From contig NZ_CP050855.1 in assembly GCF_000821185.2 (NCBI RefSeq), forward strand, positions 2,728,001 to 2,792,000: a DNA stretch of 64,000 nucleotides, given 5' to 3'. The notes under the pieces were generated by a model, which was not told where the DNA came from, ran no database searches, and worked only from the letters and a program-made list of their open reading frames with translations. The position numbers and the translations under genes are program-made. Shown piece after piece: positions 56,190 to 64,000 of the stretch. The DNA comes from Serratia symbiotica (lineage in GTDB: Bacteria > Pseudomonadota > Gammaproteobacteria > Enterobacterales > Enterobacteriaceae). Numbering within the stretch: position 1 is the first letter of the stretch; each line of letters begins with the position of its first letter.

Positions 56190-56909
56190 TCACACTGAGT
56201 CATTCCCAGAGAATAGGGATAAACATTTGGCGAGTTTTTTTTCTATGTCATGCAGCAGCCTGTGCAGCATAGCTGTATCCCGCTGTTGCAGTGCCCCAAG
56301 CCGTTGGTGCACCCAATCGCACAATTTTTGATCGCCACTGACCCCTAACACGCTCAATAATCCCTCAGCACGTTGGCGCAAAGCGTTTAGCTGGCCGGTA
56401 TTGGCTGGCGGCTGTTGCGCCACGCTGACATTCATTAATGCCGCCAACTGGTAGCAGTACACCATCACCGCCTGACCGAGGTTAAGCGAAGGGTAATCCG
56501 CCTGCATCGGCACACCGGTAAGCAAATCCGCCAGGGCCAGTTCTTCGTTAGTCAGACCGCAGTCTTCACGACCGAACACCAAAGCAGCCTGTCTCGCCCA
56601 CTGCTGGCGTTCAGTCAGTTGCTTGAGCAACTGCGGCGGCGTGCAATAGTAGTGGAAGCGCGCCCGACTACGGGCAGTAGTGGCGACGGTGAAATCCACA
56701 TCCGCCAGCGCCTGCTCTAGCGTGGCGAAGGTTTGGACGCCATCAAGGATCTCACCGGCACCATGTGCCACCCAGCGTGCCGACGGCTGTAGGTGCGCTT
56801 CACTGGCGACAATGCGCAACGCAGTAAAGCCCATGGTTTTCATCGCCCGCGCCGCGGCACCAATATTTTCTGGCCGGGTCGGAGCCACTAAAACAATATA
56901 AAGCTGCAT
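56190..56909 (-). CDS. lasT: SPOUT/TrmJ-type RNA methyltransferase (LasT/YjtD)
   Basis: A predicted tRNA/rRNA 2'-O-methyltransferase of the SpoU (SPOUT) class; the E. coli counterpart beside thrL is LasT/YjtD and its target is uncertain. The ATG at 56909 (MQLYIVLVAPTRPENIGAAARAM) with GGAG upstream gives 239 residues. SpoU motifs: PENIGAAARAMKTMG (motif 1), ALVFGREDCGLTNEEL (motif 2) and YPSLNLGQAVMVYCYQLA (motif 3), with C-terminal helices. Between thrL and arcA as in E. coli. Confidence 0.88.
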   Translation of the reverse strand: MQLYIVLVAPTRPENIGAAARAMKTMGFTALRIVASEAHLQPSARWVAHGAGEILDGVQTFATLEQALADVDFTVATTARSRARFHYYCTPPQLLKQLTERQQWARQAALVFGREDCGLTNEELALADLLTGVPMQADYPSLNLGQAVMVYCYQLAALMNVSVAQQPPANTGQLNALRQRAEGLLSVLGVSGDQKLCDWVHQRLGALQQRDTAMLHRLLHDIEKKLAKCLSLFSGNDSV

Positions 56910-56960
56910 CGAAACTCCACCGAAAAGGGATCGCGGTTTTGACTGTTCCGCATAGCTCAC

Positions 56961-57505
56961 CTACATTTACAATTACGCAACAAAATCACGTTGATTGATC
57001 CAAACCAGATTCAACAGATTATTGTTCTGTACAACAACTACCATTATCGTTCTATGTTTTACAGTTAATATTAATCAACACATTAAAATAACTTGCAGAA
57101 CAGTAAGCTGTAAATTGTACCCTATTGCTGCCGATGAAGCAGAATCGTTCATAAAATTCGAGGTTTTGTGACTTAAGCAGGCAATTCTGTAAGTGTTTTT
57201 CACCAATATGTTAACGTGCTACAATTGAATTTGATATATGTCAACATAACCATGGTTTTTTTGGGTGATAAATTCGATGTTCTGTTATACTGTTGTTAAC
57301 AGGCATAGACAGGCGGCTGTAGAGACGCGTATCCCCAGCACGCTAGCGTTCTTGTTGACACATAATGGAAAGTGTATCAAGAATGAGTTTACGTACTTTA
57401 GTCATTTGATAAGAGGGAACGTGGCGCTATCTCTGCCCTCCTCTTAAAAACAAAGAATTCTGTACTTCCTATTTTTTATTTTGTTGGCAATTTTAGGTAG
57501 CAAAT
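56961..57505. other. arcA upstream region, long untranslated leader
   Basis: About 545 bp of AT-rich sequence with no recognisable gene. E. coli arcA also has a long multi-promoter upstream region including an Fnr-responsive promoter. The immediate sequence tggcaattttaggtagcaaa before arcA resembles E. coli. A 60-codon frame at 57265-57447 is not recognised. Confidence 0.5.
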
Positions 57506-58222
57506 ATGCAGACCCCGCACATTCTGATTGTCGAAGACGAGTTAGTCACGCGTAACACCCTAAAGAGCATTTTCGAGGCGGAAGGCTACATGGTTCACGA
57601 AGCCAATGACGGTGCAGAGATGCACAACATCCTGTCTAAAAATGATATCAATCTGGTCATCATGGACATTAACTTGCCAGGCAAAAACGGCCTGTTGTTG
57701 GCCCGTGAACTACGCGAACAAGCCAACGTTGCACTAATGTTTCTGACTGGACGCGATAACGAGGTTGATAAAATTCTCGGCCTGGAAATCGGGGCCGATG
57801 ATTACATCACCAAGCCGTTCAACCCGCGTGAATTAACCATTCGCGCACGTAACTTGCTGTCGCGTACCATGAACCTGAGTAGCGTCGGCGAAGAACGTCG
57901 CTTGGTGGAAAGTTATAAGTTCAACGGCTGGGAGTTAGATATTAACAGCCGCTCGCTGGTCAACCCGGCGGGGCAACGGTATAAGCTGCCGCGTAGCGAA
58001 TTTCGCGCCATGCTGCACTTCTGCGAGAATCCAGGCAAGATTCAGTCACGCGGCGAACTACTGAAGAAGATGACTGGCCGTGAGTTGAAGCCGCATGACC
58101 GCACCGTCGATGTTACCATCCGCCGCATCCGTAAGCATTTCGAGTCGGCACCAAATACACCGGAAATCATCGCCACTATCCACGGTGAAGGCTACCGTTT
58201 CTGCGGCGATCTGCAAGCGTAA
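57506..58222 (+). CDS. arcA: Two-component response regulator ArcA
   Basis: Cytoplasmic response regulator that, phosphorylated by ArcB under low oxygen, represses aerobic respiration genes. The 238-residue protein is nearly identical to E. coli ArcA: receiver domain with the acidic pair in ILIVEDE, phospho-acceptor Asp54 in [12 protein letters not shown] and Lys in [13 protein letters not shown] winged-helix OmpR/PhoB DNA-binding domain follows ([37 protein letters not shown]). Intact. Confidence 0.98.
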   Translation: MQTPHILIVEDELVTRNTLKSIFEAEGYMVHEANDGAEMHNILSKNDINLVIMDINLPGKNGLLLARELREQANVALMFLTGRDNEVDKILGLEIGADDYITKPFNPRELTIRARNLLSRTMNLSSVGEERRLVESYKFNGWELDINSRSLVNPAGQRYKLPRSEFRAMLHFCENPGKIQSRGELLKKMTGRELKPHDRTVDVTIRRIRKHFESAPNTPEIIATIHGEGYRFCGDLQA

Positions 58223-58268
58223 TGCCCGCTTCAAAACAATCGGAGTTCAGCTTGCTGGATCCCGATTG

Positions 58269-58748
58269 TTATTTCACCTCACCCCATGGGATGATCGGAA
58301 CCGCACTCAGTGCATTTTTTGGTGAACCATCAACCACCCGATCCGAATAGCTCAGATAGACCAACGTATTGCGCTTGGCATCATAAAAACGCACGACTTG
58401 CAGCTTCTTAAACACCAGTGAGGTTCGCTTCTGGAACACCACCGAACCTTCTGCCTTGCCGTTTATGATCTTATCGCTCAAGGCGATCGGCCCTACCTGC
58501 TGACAGGAAATGGCCGCATCTGCGGTATCTTCCGCCAGCCCTAGCCCGCCTTTGACACCGCCAGTTTTGGCGCGGCTGATATAACAAGTTACATTTTTAA
58601 CGTCTGGATCATCGAACGCCTCCACCACAATTTTGTGATCCGGCCCCACCAGTTTAAATACTGTATCCACCGATCCCACCTGGTCCGCCTGCGCGCTGTT
58701 TATCGTTGCACAACCGAAACCCAAAAAAAATAGCCACTCTTTTCTCAT
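58269..58748 (-). CDS. creA: CreA family exported protein
   Basis: A conserved periplasmic protein of unknown biochemical role, next to creBCD in E. coli. The 159-residue product has an N-terminal signal peptide ([21 protein letters not shown]) and continues [40 protein letters not shown], and [15 protein letters not shown], closely matching E. coli CreA. Here creBCD are absent next to it; it sits between arcA (convergent) and the rob pseudogene. Confidence 0.94.
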   Translation of the reverse strand: MRKEWLFFLGFGCATINSAQADQVGSVDTVFKLVGPDHKIVVEAFDDPDVKNVTCYISRAKTGGVKGGLGLAEDTADAAISCQQVGPIALSDKIINGKAEGSVVFQKRTSLVFKKLQVVRFYDAKRNTLVYLSYSDRVVDGSPKNALSAVPIIPWGEVK

Positions 58749-58902
58749 TTACTTAACTCCCACAAGCATTACTTTATCGCAACAGGCTCAGCAATCAGAA
58801 TTTTTCTGGCCCACCGTACTCCTTTTAGCAAGGAGCGTGAAAAAAATCTTTGGCGCTTTGGCGGTCTCGCAGCAAAAAATTGCTATTATACGGCGTCGTT
58901 AT

Positions 58903-59057
58903 TTAGAGCCTATCCCATTAGAGTAGGCGCACATTGTTGCAGCCAGTTTGCACAAGGCAGCGCGCAACAACCGCAGCATACAGGGAGTCAATGAGGATGA
59001 TGAGTACTCCCCAGATCCAACATGGCAAATAAAATCGTCTATTGGGATAAGTTCTTA
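58903..59057 (+). repeat. Small inverted-repeat mobile element, copy C
   Basis: From TTAGAGCCTATCCCATTAGA to CTATTGGGATAAGTTCTTA. The interior (GTTGCAGCCAGTTTG, GCGCGCAACAACCGCAGC, CAGGGAGTCAATGAGGA, GGCAAATAAAAT) aligns with copies A (2642-2791) and B (29854-30005). Confidence 0.85.
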
Positions 59058-59059
59058 TC

Positions 59060-59080
59060 AGCGCTCTCTAAGAGAGCGCT
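59060..59080. other. Perfect 10-bp palindrome upstream of rob
   Basis: AGCGCTCTCT-A-AGAGAGCGCT immediately follows repeat copy C. No T-run follows, so it is not an obvious terminator; it could be a protein-binding site or a repeat-associated hairpin. Confidence 0.6.
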
Positions 59081-59200
59081 CCAATCAAACTCTTGCGCAC
59101 TGTGCATTGCAAGAGGCAAAGGAGTGCAATACAACATGGTCTAATAATGCAAGCACTGGCGTGATGAATCAACAGCCCTAAAGCTCTACGAGGAAGATCT

Positions 59201-59625
59201 ATGGATCAAGCCGGTATCATTCGCGATTTGCTTAGTTGGCTGGAAAAAAATTTGGATCACCCCTTGTCACTGGACAACGTGGCGACAAAATCGGGCTACT
59301 CCAAATGGCATCTACAGCGGATGTTCAAAGACCTTACCGATACACCCTCGGCGCTTCATCCAAACCAGAAAGCTGTCCAAAACCGCCGTGTACACCACCG
59401 CGCTGGAGCCGCATTACCTACCGGAGAAAATGCCAGCAGGCCAGCGGCCTAGTTTGGGCCTGTTTGACTTTATCCAGATGGTCTATGGCTCCTGTCTGCC
59501 AATGCTTAAGTTGAGGCGTCGCAAGAGGCACGACATAGAGCGCTTTTATCCAGAAGGTGATCGACAGCCCCCCCAAACACTGACTGATGATCAACTGCGA
59601 CTATTTAATCCCGATCCGTCGCTAA
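59201..59625 (+). pseudogene. rob: rob (AraC/XylS-family regulator), internally deleted and frameshifted
   Basis: Rob is a MarA/SoxS-like activator of efflux and stress genes. The start is conserved ([34 protein letters not shown]), but the second helix-turn-helix and most of the middle domain are deleted. The C-terminal part appears in another frame: [20 protein letters not shown], then LFDFIQMVYGSCLPMLKL and RHDIERFYPEGDRQP. A further shift near 59600 precedes the original end LIPIRR with stop at 59623-59625. About 425 bp remain of roughly 870. The product cannot be functional. Confidence 0.92.
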
Positions 59626-59627
59626 TG

Positions 59628-60257
59628 CTATGCGGGCATCTCCAGATGAGTAATATCGCCCGCGTTTTCGACGATCCAGCCGGGAGCCAGCCACGGGCTT
59701 TGCTGATGATCAAGGCGCGACAGCGAACAATTGCGTAGGCGCAAGCGGCGTTCCGCATAGGCTGGCAGCCCCAGCACCGAACTGATCAGGCATCCCAGGG
59801 CAATGCCGTGGCTGACAATCAACGGCTTGCTGCCTGCTGGCAACATCAGGCAACTTTCCAGTGCAGCACGCATCCGTTCGCACAGTTCTTCCATCGATTC
59901 ACCTTGAGGGATACGTCCAGCAGGAGTACCATCAACCATCTGTTTGCGCCACTGTTCTTCCTGCGGCGTCAGGCGGTCGATCAGGCGTCCCTCCAAAACC
60001 CCCATATGCAGCTCACGCAAGCGTTGATCGTTAATCACCATGCAGCCGCAAGCGGTGCCGATAATTTGTGCGGTGTGGCGAGTGCGTCCCAGATCGCTGG
60101 TGATCACATGCGTGATACCCACTGTGCTGACACGTCTGGCGACCAGATGAGCCTGGTGTTCACCCTTGGCAGTTAACGGGCTGTCAGACTGTCCCTGGAT
60201 GCGGCGAGCCGCATTCCATTGCGTTTCGCCATGGCGGACAAGATATACCTGTAACAT
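59628..60257 (-). CDS. gpmB: Phosphoglycerate mutase-like phosphatase GpmB (YtjC)
   Basis: Histidine-phosphatase family; annotated as phosphoglycerate mutase 2 but the E. coli enzyme has little mutase activity and its substrate is uncertain. The 209-residue protein shows the phospho-histidine motif VYLVRHGETQWNAARRIQGQ, ITSDLGRTRHTA, ELHMGVLEGR and the second histidine in LIVSHGIALG. It ends HLEMPA, about six residues shorter than E. coli (215). Its stop is 3 bp from the end of rob. Convergent with rob, as in E. coli. Confidence 0.93.
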   Translation of the reverse strand: MLQVYLVRHGETQWNAARRIQGQSDSPLTAKGEHQAHLVARRVSTVGITHVITSDLGRTRHTAQIIGTACGCMVINDQRLRELHMGVLEGRLIDRLTPQEEQWRKQMVDGTPAGRIPQGESMEELCERMRAALESCLMLPAGSKPLIVSHGIALGCLISSVLGLPAYAERRLRLRNCSLSRLDHQQSPWLAPGWIVENAGDITHLEMPA

Positions 60258-60357
60258 TGTTGGTTTCCGTTTTACTCCGTGAAACTTGAATTTATCAGCG
60301 CCGGGCGGCCCGTTATACCACCGCCAACATATCGACTAGAAGGATATCAGATCCGTT

Positions 60358-60885
60358 ATGTACCATGTTGTCGCTGCAACAACCAACCCGGCAAAGCTCC
60401 AGGCTATTCAATTAGCCTTTGACGATACCTTTGGCGCAGGCCACTGCCATACTGAATCCGTCGATGTCGCCAGCGGCGTTTCGCTTCAGCCGCTGGGCAC
60501 CGATGAAACCCGCACCGGCGCTCGCCAGCGAGTGATTGAAGCACGTAAAATGCGGCCAGAAGCCGATTTCTGGATCGGCGTGGAGGCCGGAATTGAGGAG
60601 AACATGACCTTTGCCTGGATAACAATAGAAAACCCGCATACCCAAGGTGAGTCACGTTGCGCCAGCTTAATGCTGCCCGAAACCATTTTACAGGGTATCC
60701 GCGCTGGTCGCGAACTGGGTAGCGAAATGGCGAAGATCACCGGCAACACCGAAGTGAAACGTCAGGGCGGTGCGATAGGCATATTTACCAACGGGCAACT
60801 GAGTCGCACTAGCGTCTATCATCAGGCTCTATTGCTAGCATTGGTGCCATTCCACAACCCGATTTACCAGCAACATAGCCAATAG
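60358..60885 (+). CDS. yjjX: Inosine/xanthosine triphosphatase YjjX
   Basis: Hydrolyses ITP and XTP to protect against deaminated purine nucleotides. The 175-residue protein has the ITPase-like fold signatures [59 protein letters not shown] and [22 protein letters not shown]. Length and position beside trpR match E. coli (170 aa). Divergent from gpmB, convergent with trpR. Intact. Confidence 0.94.
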   Translation: MYHVVAATTNPAKLQAIQLAFDDTFGAGHCHTESVDVASGVSLQPLGTDETRTGARQRVIEARKMRPEADFWIGVEAGIEENMTFAWITIENPHTQGESRCASLMLPETILQGIRAGRELGSEMAKITGNTEVKRQGGAIGIFTNGQLSRTSVYHQALLLALVPFHNPIYQQHSQ

Positions 60886-60891
60886 CCCAGG

Positions 60892-61221
60892 CTATTGCGC
60901 CTGATCCAGCAGTTGTTGCTTCAGCCACTGTTTCAACTCTGGCGAGGCTGCCTTCAGGCTGTTCGAACCACGGGTAATGGTGGCTATTCCCGCCCCCAGT
61001 TCATTTTTTATCTCACGCTGGCTTATTTCACCGCGCATCAATTCCTGAATAATCCGTACCCGGGTACCCAGTGCAGTTCGCTCATCTGATGTCAGTAAGA
61101 GCTGCATCAGCGGCTGTTGCAATCCCTGTGCAAATGCTTGCTGCAACAGCGCAACGAAGCGTAGCCAATCCTCATTGCCTTGTGGTGAAAGAGCGGGGTC
61201 ATTTAGCGATAATTGCGACAT
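60892..61221 (-). CDS. trpR: Trp repressor
   Basis: Tryptophan-dependent repressor of trp, aroH, mtr and its own gene. The ATG at 61221 ([15 protein letters not shown]) gives 109 residues, near the 108 of E. coli. The helix-turn-helix segment [31 protein letters not shown] is almost identical to E. coli. An upstream in-frame ATG at 61233 overlaps the operator and is rejected. Between yjjX and slt, as in E. coli. Confidence 0.96.
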   Translation of the reverse strand: MSQLSLNDPALSPQGNEDWLRFVALLQQAFAQGLQQPLMQLLLTSDERTALGTRVRIIQELMRGEISQREIKNELGAGIATITRGSNSLKAASPELKQWLKQQLLDQAQ

Positions 61222-61231
61222 GGCAGCCACC

Positions 61232-61250
61232 ATACTATTTAACTAGTACA
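61232..61250. promoter_or_regulatory. TrpR operator upstream of trpR
   Basis: ATACTATTTAACTAGTACA contains ACTAnTTAACTAGTA, the palindromic TrpR-binding consensus (ACTAGTTAACTAGT), placed 11 bases before the trpR start. It implies autoregulation. Confidence 0.85.
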
Positions 61251-61275
61251 GCAGCATACCATAGGGCAGTCAAAA

Positions 61276-63204
61276 TCAATAACGCCGCTGCCACTCGGCG
61301 TCGGTCAGCACTTTTGCTGGCTGGTGGCTCAGATAGCGGTAAAACACATCGTAGGCCAGCACATTCTTAACATAGGCGCGGGTTTCAGAAAATGGGATAC
61401 TTTCGACAAACGCCACCGCATCAACCCGCCCCGCGCTGTTGCCAAGCCAAGTATTCACCCGCGATGGCCCAGCGTTGTAAGCCGCCGTCGATAAAATACG
61501 GTTGCGGCCAAACTGCTGATACAGGTACTCCAGGTAGCGCGTGCCGATGGTGATATTGGTCTGAGGATCAAACAGTTGGCTCGCACCAACATACCCCGGA
61601 ATAGTGAACATCTGCACCGTGTGCTGGGCGGTGCGCGGCATCACCTGCATCAGCCCGGCGGCACCCACGGGAGATTGTGCTTTCGGATTCCAGGCGCTCT
61701 CCTGCCGGGCGATGGCCATCGCATAACTCAGCGTTATCCCCTTGTCATCGGTGGCGCGGCGGAACTCCTGCGGCCAAGCCAGCGGGAAGCGCTCTTGCAG
61801 ATGGCTCCACAATTTGCCAACGATGGTCGCCTGCACGCTGAGATCAGCCCATTTTTGATCAAAAGCATAGCGAGCCAGTGCTTCCTGCTCAATATGGCTG
61901 CGGCTAGCAACAAATGCACTCCACTCGCTGCGCGCCAGATTATCCATATTCCAATACATCAGCTCGCGCACCCGGGCGATTTCTGGCGCACCCACCAACG
62001 TGGCGTGCGGCTTGGCTGCAACCGCTACCCTCACCGGATAAGCAATATTCAGTCTTTGCGCCGCCACCATCGGGTAGAAGCCACGTTCGGTCATGAGGTT
62101 ACGCAGCATCCCTTCGCCTTCACTGCGTTTACCAGCATCCAGCAGCATGTTGGCGCGCCAGTAACGCCATTCATCCTTATTACGCAATTCCACTGGCAGA
62201 CGCGCAAGCCAGGTAGCCACACCCTGGCGATCACCATCGCCCAACGCCATGCGTACCCGGCGCTCTAACAATGCAGGCGACTGGCTACGCAAAATAACCT
62301 GATCGCGCCACTGAGCCTGTTCATCGGTGGCATCGCTGCCCATCAAGCGCCACGCCACTGCTTCTTCCAACGCCATGCGTCTGCTGTCGCTCATTTTTTG
62401 CAAACGCGCGAGGATCGGGAGCATCGCACGGGCGTTTTGCACATCTTGCCGCGCCAGGCGTTCAAAAGCGATAGCGATGGCATCGCGGGTGAAATCGGTT
62501 GGCACTACATTGCGGGCGAAAGCCTCAAGCGTGGTAGGATCATTCTGCAAACGCACTAGGGCATTGCCCATGGCCTGATAATCTGACGGCAATTGGCGAT
62601 ATAGGCTGTTGACCAGCATGCTGTTGCCCTCTTTCAACGCCAGTTTCATGCGTTCCAAGGTATTTAACGGCGTTTGCTTACCCGCACCGCGCCAAACGTT
62701 GAACAGTTTGTCACACGCCCCCGGCTGTGTTTTACCACTCAGCCATAACTCATCGGCACCGCGCCATGCCGCCGGCTGATCGCCGGTCGCCCATTTGGCG
62801 TAGTAATAGTTGCAGCGTGCCACCACCGGTTTCGGTGCCTGTGGGCTGAACGTTAACAGAGTGCGCCAGTCCTCACGGCGTGCCAGCTCATTGACAAAGC
62901 GCGGTACCAACGATTTCACCAGCGGCAGCGTCGGGTTTTGCTTGATAAAAGTGTTTACTTCAGAAAACCCAACCTGGCTGAGATCCTGCGTCAATGCCCG
63001 GTATTCCAGATAGGGATAAAGCGGATAATTTTGCAGCGTTGGCATCAGTTGTGCCACCACGGCTCTCTGATTGCTGTCCCATGCCTGTTTGATTTGCTGG
63101 TAGCGTTGACGTTGGGCATTCAAAGAATCTGCCAGCGTCACGCCGGAAAACGCTGTCAGGCACAGCCCTACCGCCAAAAACCACCGTTTGTCCACCTTGA
63201 TCAT
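61276..63204 (-). CDS. slt: Soluble lytic murein transglycosylase Slt70
   Basis: Periplasmic exo-lytic transglycosylase that cleaves peptidoglycan to 1,6-anhydromuropeptides. The 642-residue protein (E. coli 645) has a signal peptide (MIKVDKRWFLAVGLCLTAFSGVTLA), a long alpha-superhelical U domain and L domain (about 25-460), and a goose-lysozyme-like C domain. The catalytic Glu is in AMAIARQESAWNPKAQSPVGAAGLMQVMP; NITIGTRYLEYLYQQFG and STAAYNAGPSRVNTWL are typical. It shares its upstream region with no ettA, which is divergent from slt in E. coli. Intact. Confidence 0.96.
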   Translation of the reverse strand: MIKVDKRWFLAVGLCLTAFSGVTLADSLNAQRQRYQQIKQAWDSNQRAVVAQLMPTLQNYPLYPYLEYRALTQDLSQVGFSEVNTFIKQNPTLPLVKSLVPRFVNELARREDWRTLLTFSPQAPKPVVARCNYYYAKWATGDQPAAWRGADELWLSGKTQPGACDKLFNVWRGAGKQTPLNTLERMKLALKEGNSMLVNSLYRQLPSDYQAMGNALVRLQNDPTTLEAFARNVVPTDFTRDAIAIAFERLARQDVQNARAMLPILARLQKMSDSRRMALEEAVAWRLMGSDATDEQAQWRDQVILRSQSPALLERRVRMALGDGDRQGVATWLARLPVELRNKDEWRYWRANMLLDAGKRSEGEGMLRNLMTERGFYPMVAAQRLNIAYPVRVAVAAKPHATLVGAPEIARVRELMYWNMDNLARSEWSAFVASRSHIEQEALARYAFDQKWADLSVQATIVGKLWSHLQERFPLAWPQEFRRATDDKGITLSYAMAIARQESAWNPKAQSPVGAAGLMQVMPRTAQHTVQMFTIPGYVGASQLFDPQTNITIGTRYLEYLYQQFGRNRILSTAAYNAGPSRVNTWLGNSAGRVDAVAFVESIPFSETRAYVKNVLAYDVFYRYLSHQPAKVLTDAEWQRRY

Positions 63205-63827
63205 ATTTGCTTTTTCCTCGCTGGTTATGCTGCCAGGGGTGAGCTTAGCACCGCGACAGCGACCAACGGATTGCTGAACCCATCCCCCCGAAAAATGGGC
63301 TGCCCTGCCGCATTTGGGCGCTTAGGGAAAATAATACCGGGCTTGGCACCCGGAAGCAGAAACTTTCCATAGACAGCGCAAACGCTTATCCATTCAATAC
63401 TACTGTAGTAGAAGAGATGTGCCGTCACGGTAGGCGCGCGGTAAAAAACATTATCTCCACTAATACATTATGGCAGCGCTGGTCACAGTCATGTTGAACA
63501 TTCTTCCGTTGGCCTTATTATGACTGACACGATTAAGCGCCTACGGCATAGAATCAAGAAAATAATTTTAATTATTTTCTTGGAAATAATAGAAATAGAG
63601 AGAGTACGACTAGCCTATATGGTATACATCGCCGAGCATGATTGAGAAGCCTATAAAAAAATGGCCTATAAGGTGCGTAATAGATGCATCTTATAATACA
63701 ATCCGCACCAAAATTATAGACAATGCGATTGAAAGCTTTCAGCCAGGCTGATTATCCCCATGTCTGAACCAGATTTCCCACTGATAAATTACCGCATGCT
63801 GGCGGCATTTCCACGCGGGAATGGCAG
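63205..63827. other. 620-bp region upstream of slt without a recognised gene
   Basis: In E. coli the divergent neighbour is ettA (ABC-F translation factor); no ettA sequence is visible. The first 200 bp probably hold the slt promoter and a hairpin (ccgggcttggcacccgg near 63340). The rest is AT-rich and contains TATAAT at 63692-63697, a possible -10 element for the gene that follows. Confidence 0.5.
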
Positions 63828-64000
63828 ATGATAATGGCGAAAAATACCACAGGATTGACGAACTGCACAAAAAACCTATTTCAGGCTTTCTTTAGCAGTT
63901 TTGGCCGTCTGCTGATCGTCATACTGGTACTGCTGGCGTTTCCCTGTCAGGCCTACCCTACCCCCAATGATCTCTACCAAAAACGCACGCGGTGTCCACC
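63828..64000 (+). CDS. Unrecognised protein with signal peptide, cut by the window edge
   Basis: The frame from ATG 63828 (also ATG 63834) runs open to the window end: MIMAKNTTGLTNCTKNLFQA, then a hydrophobic stretch SSFGRLLIVILVLLAF and PCQAYPTPNDLYQKR. The basic/polar start, hydrophobic core and CQA cleavage-like site suggest a secreted or lipid-anchored protein. A possible -10 box (TATAAT) lies about 130 bases upstream and GGGAAT precedes the start. No family was recognised from 57 residues. Confidence 0.4.
   Translation, partial: MIMAKNTTGLTNCTKNLFQAFFSSFGRLLIVILVLLAFPCQAYPTPNDLYQKRTRCP

Noticed and set aside
61222-61233. Upstream ATG for trpR
   Set aside because: It falls within the TrpR operator, and the ATG at 61221 gives the family length.

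Overview
The window is chromosomal DNA of an enterobacterium. Gene content, protein similarity and order match the 0/100-minute region of the Escherichia coli map, read in one continuous direction from cra and leuABCD down through thr and on to slt. ERIC-like and other palindromic intergenic repeats of the type seen in Serratia and Yersinia, together with many decaying genes, suggest a Serratia lineage, possibly an S. symbiotica-like host-associated one. That assignment is inference from recalled sequences; no search was run.

Layout. 1-8.2 kb: 5' end of cra, a gap where ilvIH is expected, leuO, then the leucine operon with promoter, leader peptide and attenuator (leuLABCD). 8.3-17.1 kb: a DASS-family anion transporter, setA, the SgrS/SgrT glucose-phosphate stress locus, sgrR, and a TPP riboswitch driving thiBPQ. 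17.2-28.8 kb is the accessory part: a 3' remnant of yabI, a T9G10 tract, a decayed IS481-type transposase, a ribitol/D-arabinitol catabolic island (rbtK, rbtD, rbtR, broken dalR, dalD, dalK, dalT), an intact IS3-family insertion in the last codons of dalT, and an ABC-F remnant. 29-42.9 kb: folA, a yjjB pseudogene split by a small mobile repeat, carAB, dapB, an ISNCY-type remnant where rihC is expected, and the ribF-ileS-lspA-fkpB-ispH cluster. 43-51 kb: rpsT, an nhaR remnant, dnaKJ with a heat-shock promoter, mog, talB, yaaA. 51-64 kb: thrLABC, a LasT-type methyltransferase, arcA, creA, a rob pseudogene, gpmB, yjjX, trpR with its operator, slt, and the start of an unrecognised secreted protein.

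How the genes work together. The chromosomal backbone supplies leucine, threonine/homoserine, lysine/diaminopimelate, arginine/pyrimidine (carbamoyl phosphate), thiamine uptake, folate, isoprenoid and riboflavin cofactor functions, plus chaperones and translation. The accessory island would convert ribitol to D-ribulose to D-ribulose 5-phosphate, and D-arabinitol to D-xylulose to D-xylulose 5-phosphate.

The strongest theme is ongoing gene decay. yabI, dalR, yjjB, nhaR, rob, an ABC-F gene and two transposases are visibly broken. ilvIH, rihC, nhaA, rbtT and the block between yabI and folA (which in E. coli carries lptD/surA/rsmA) are absent from their expected positions. A repeat family of about 155 bp with terminal inverted repeats occurs in three full copies, and one copy interrupts yjjB, so it has been mobile. 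No clearly new multi-gene system was seen; the most unusual items are the enlarged SgrS/SgrT locus, the mobile repeat family, and an ERIC-like element lying between thiP and thiQ.
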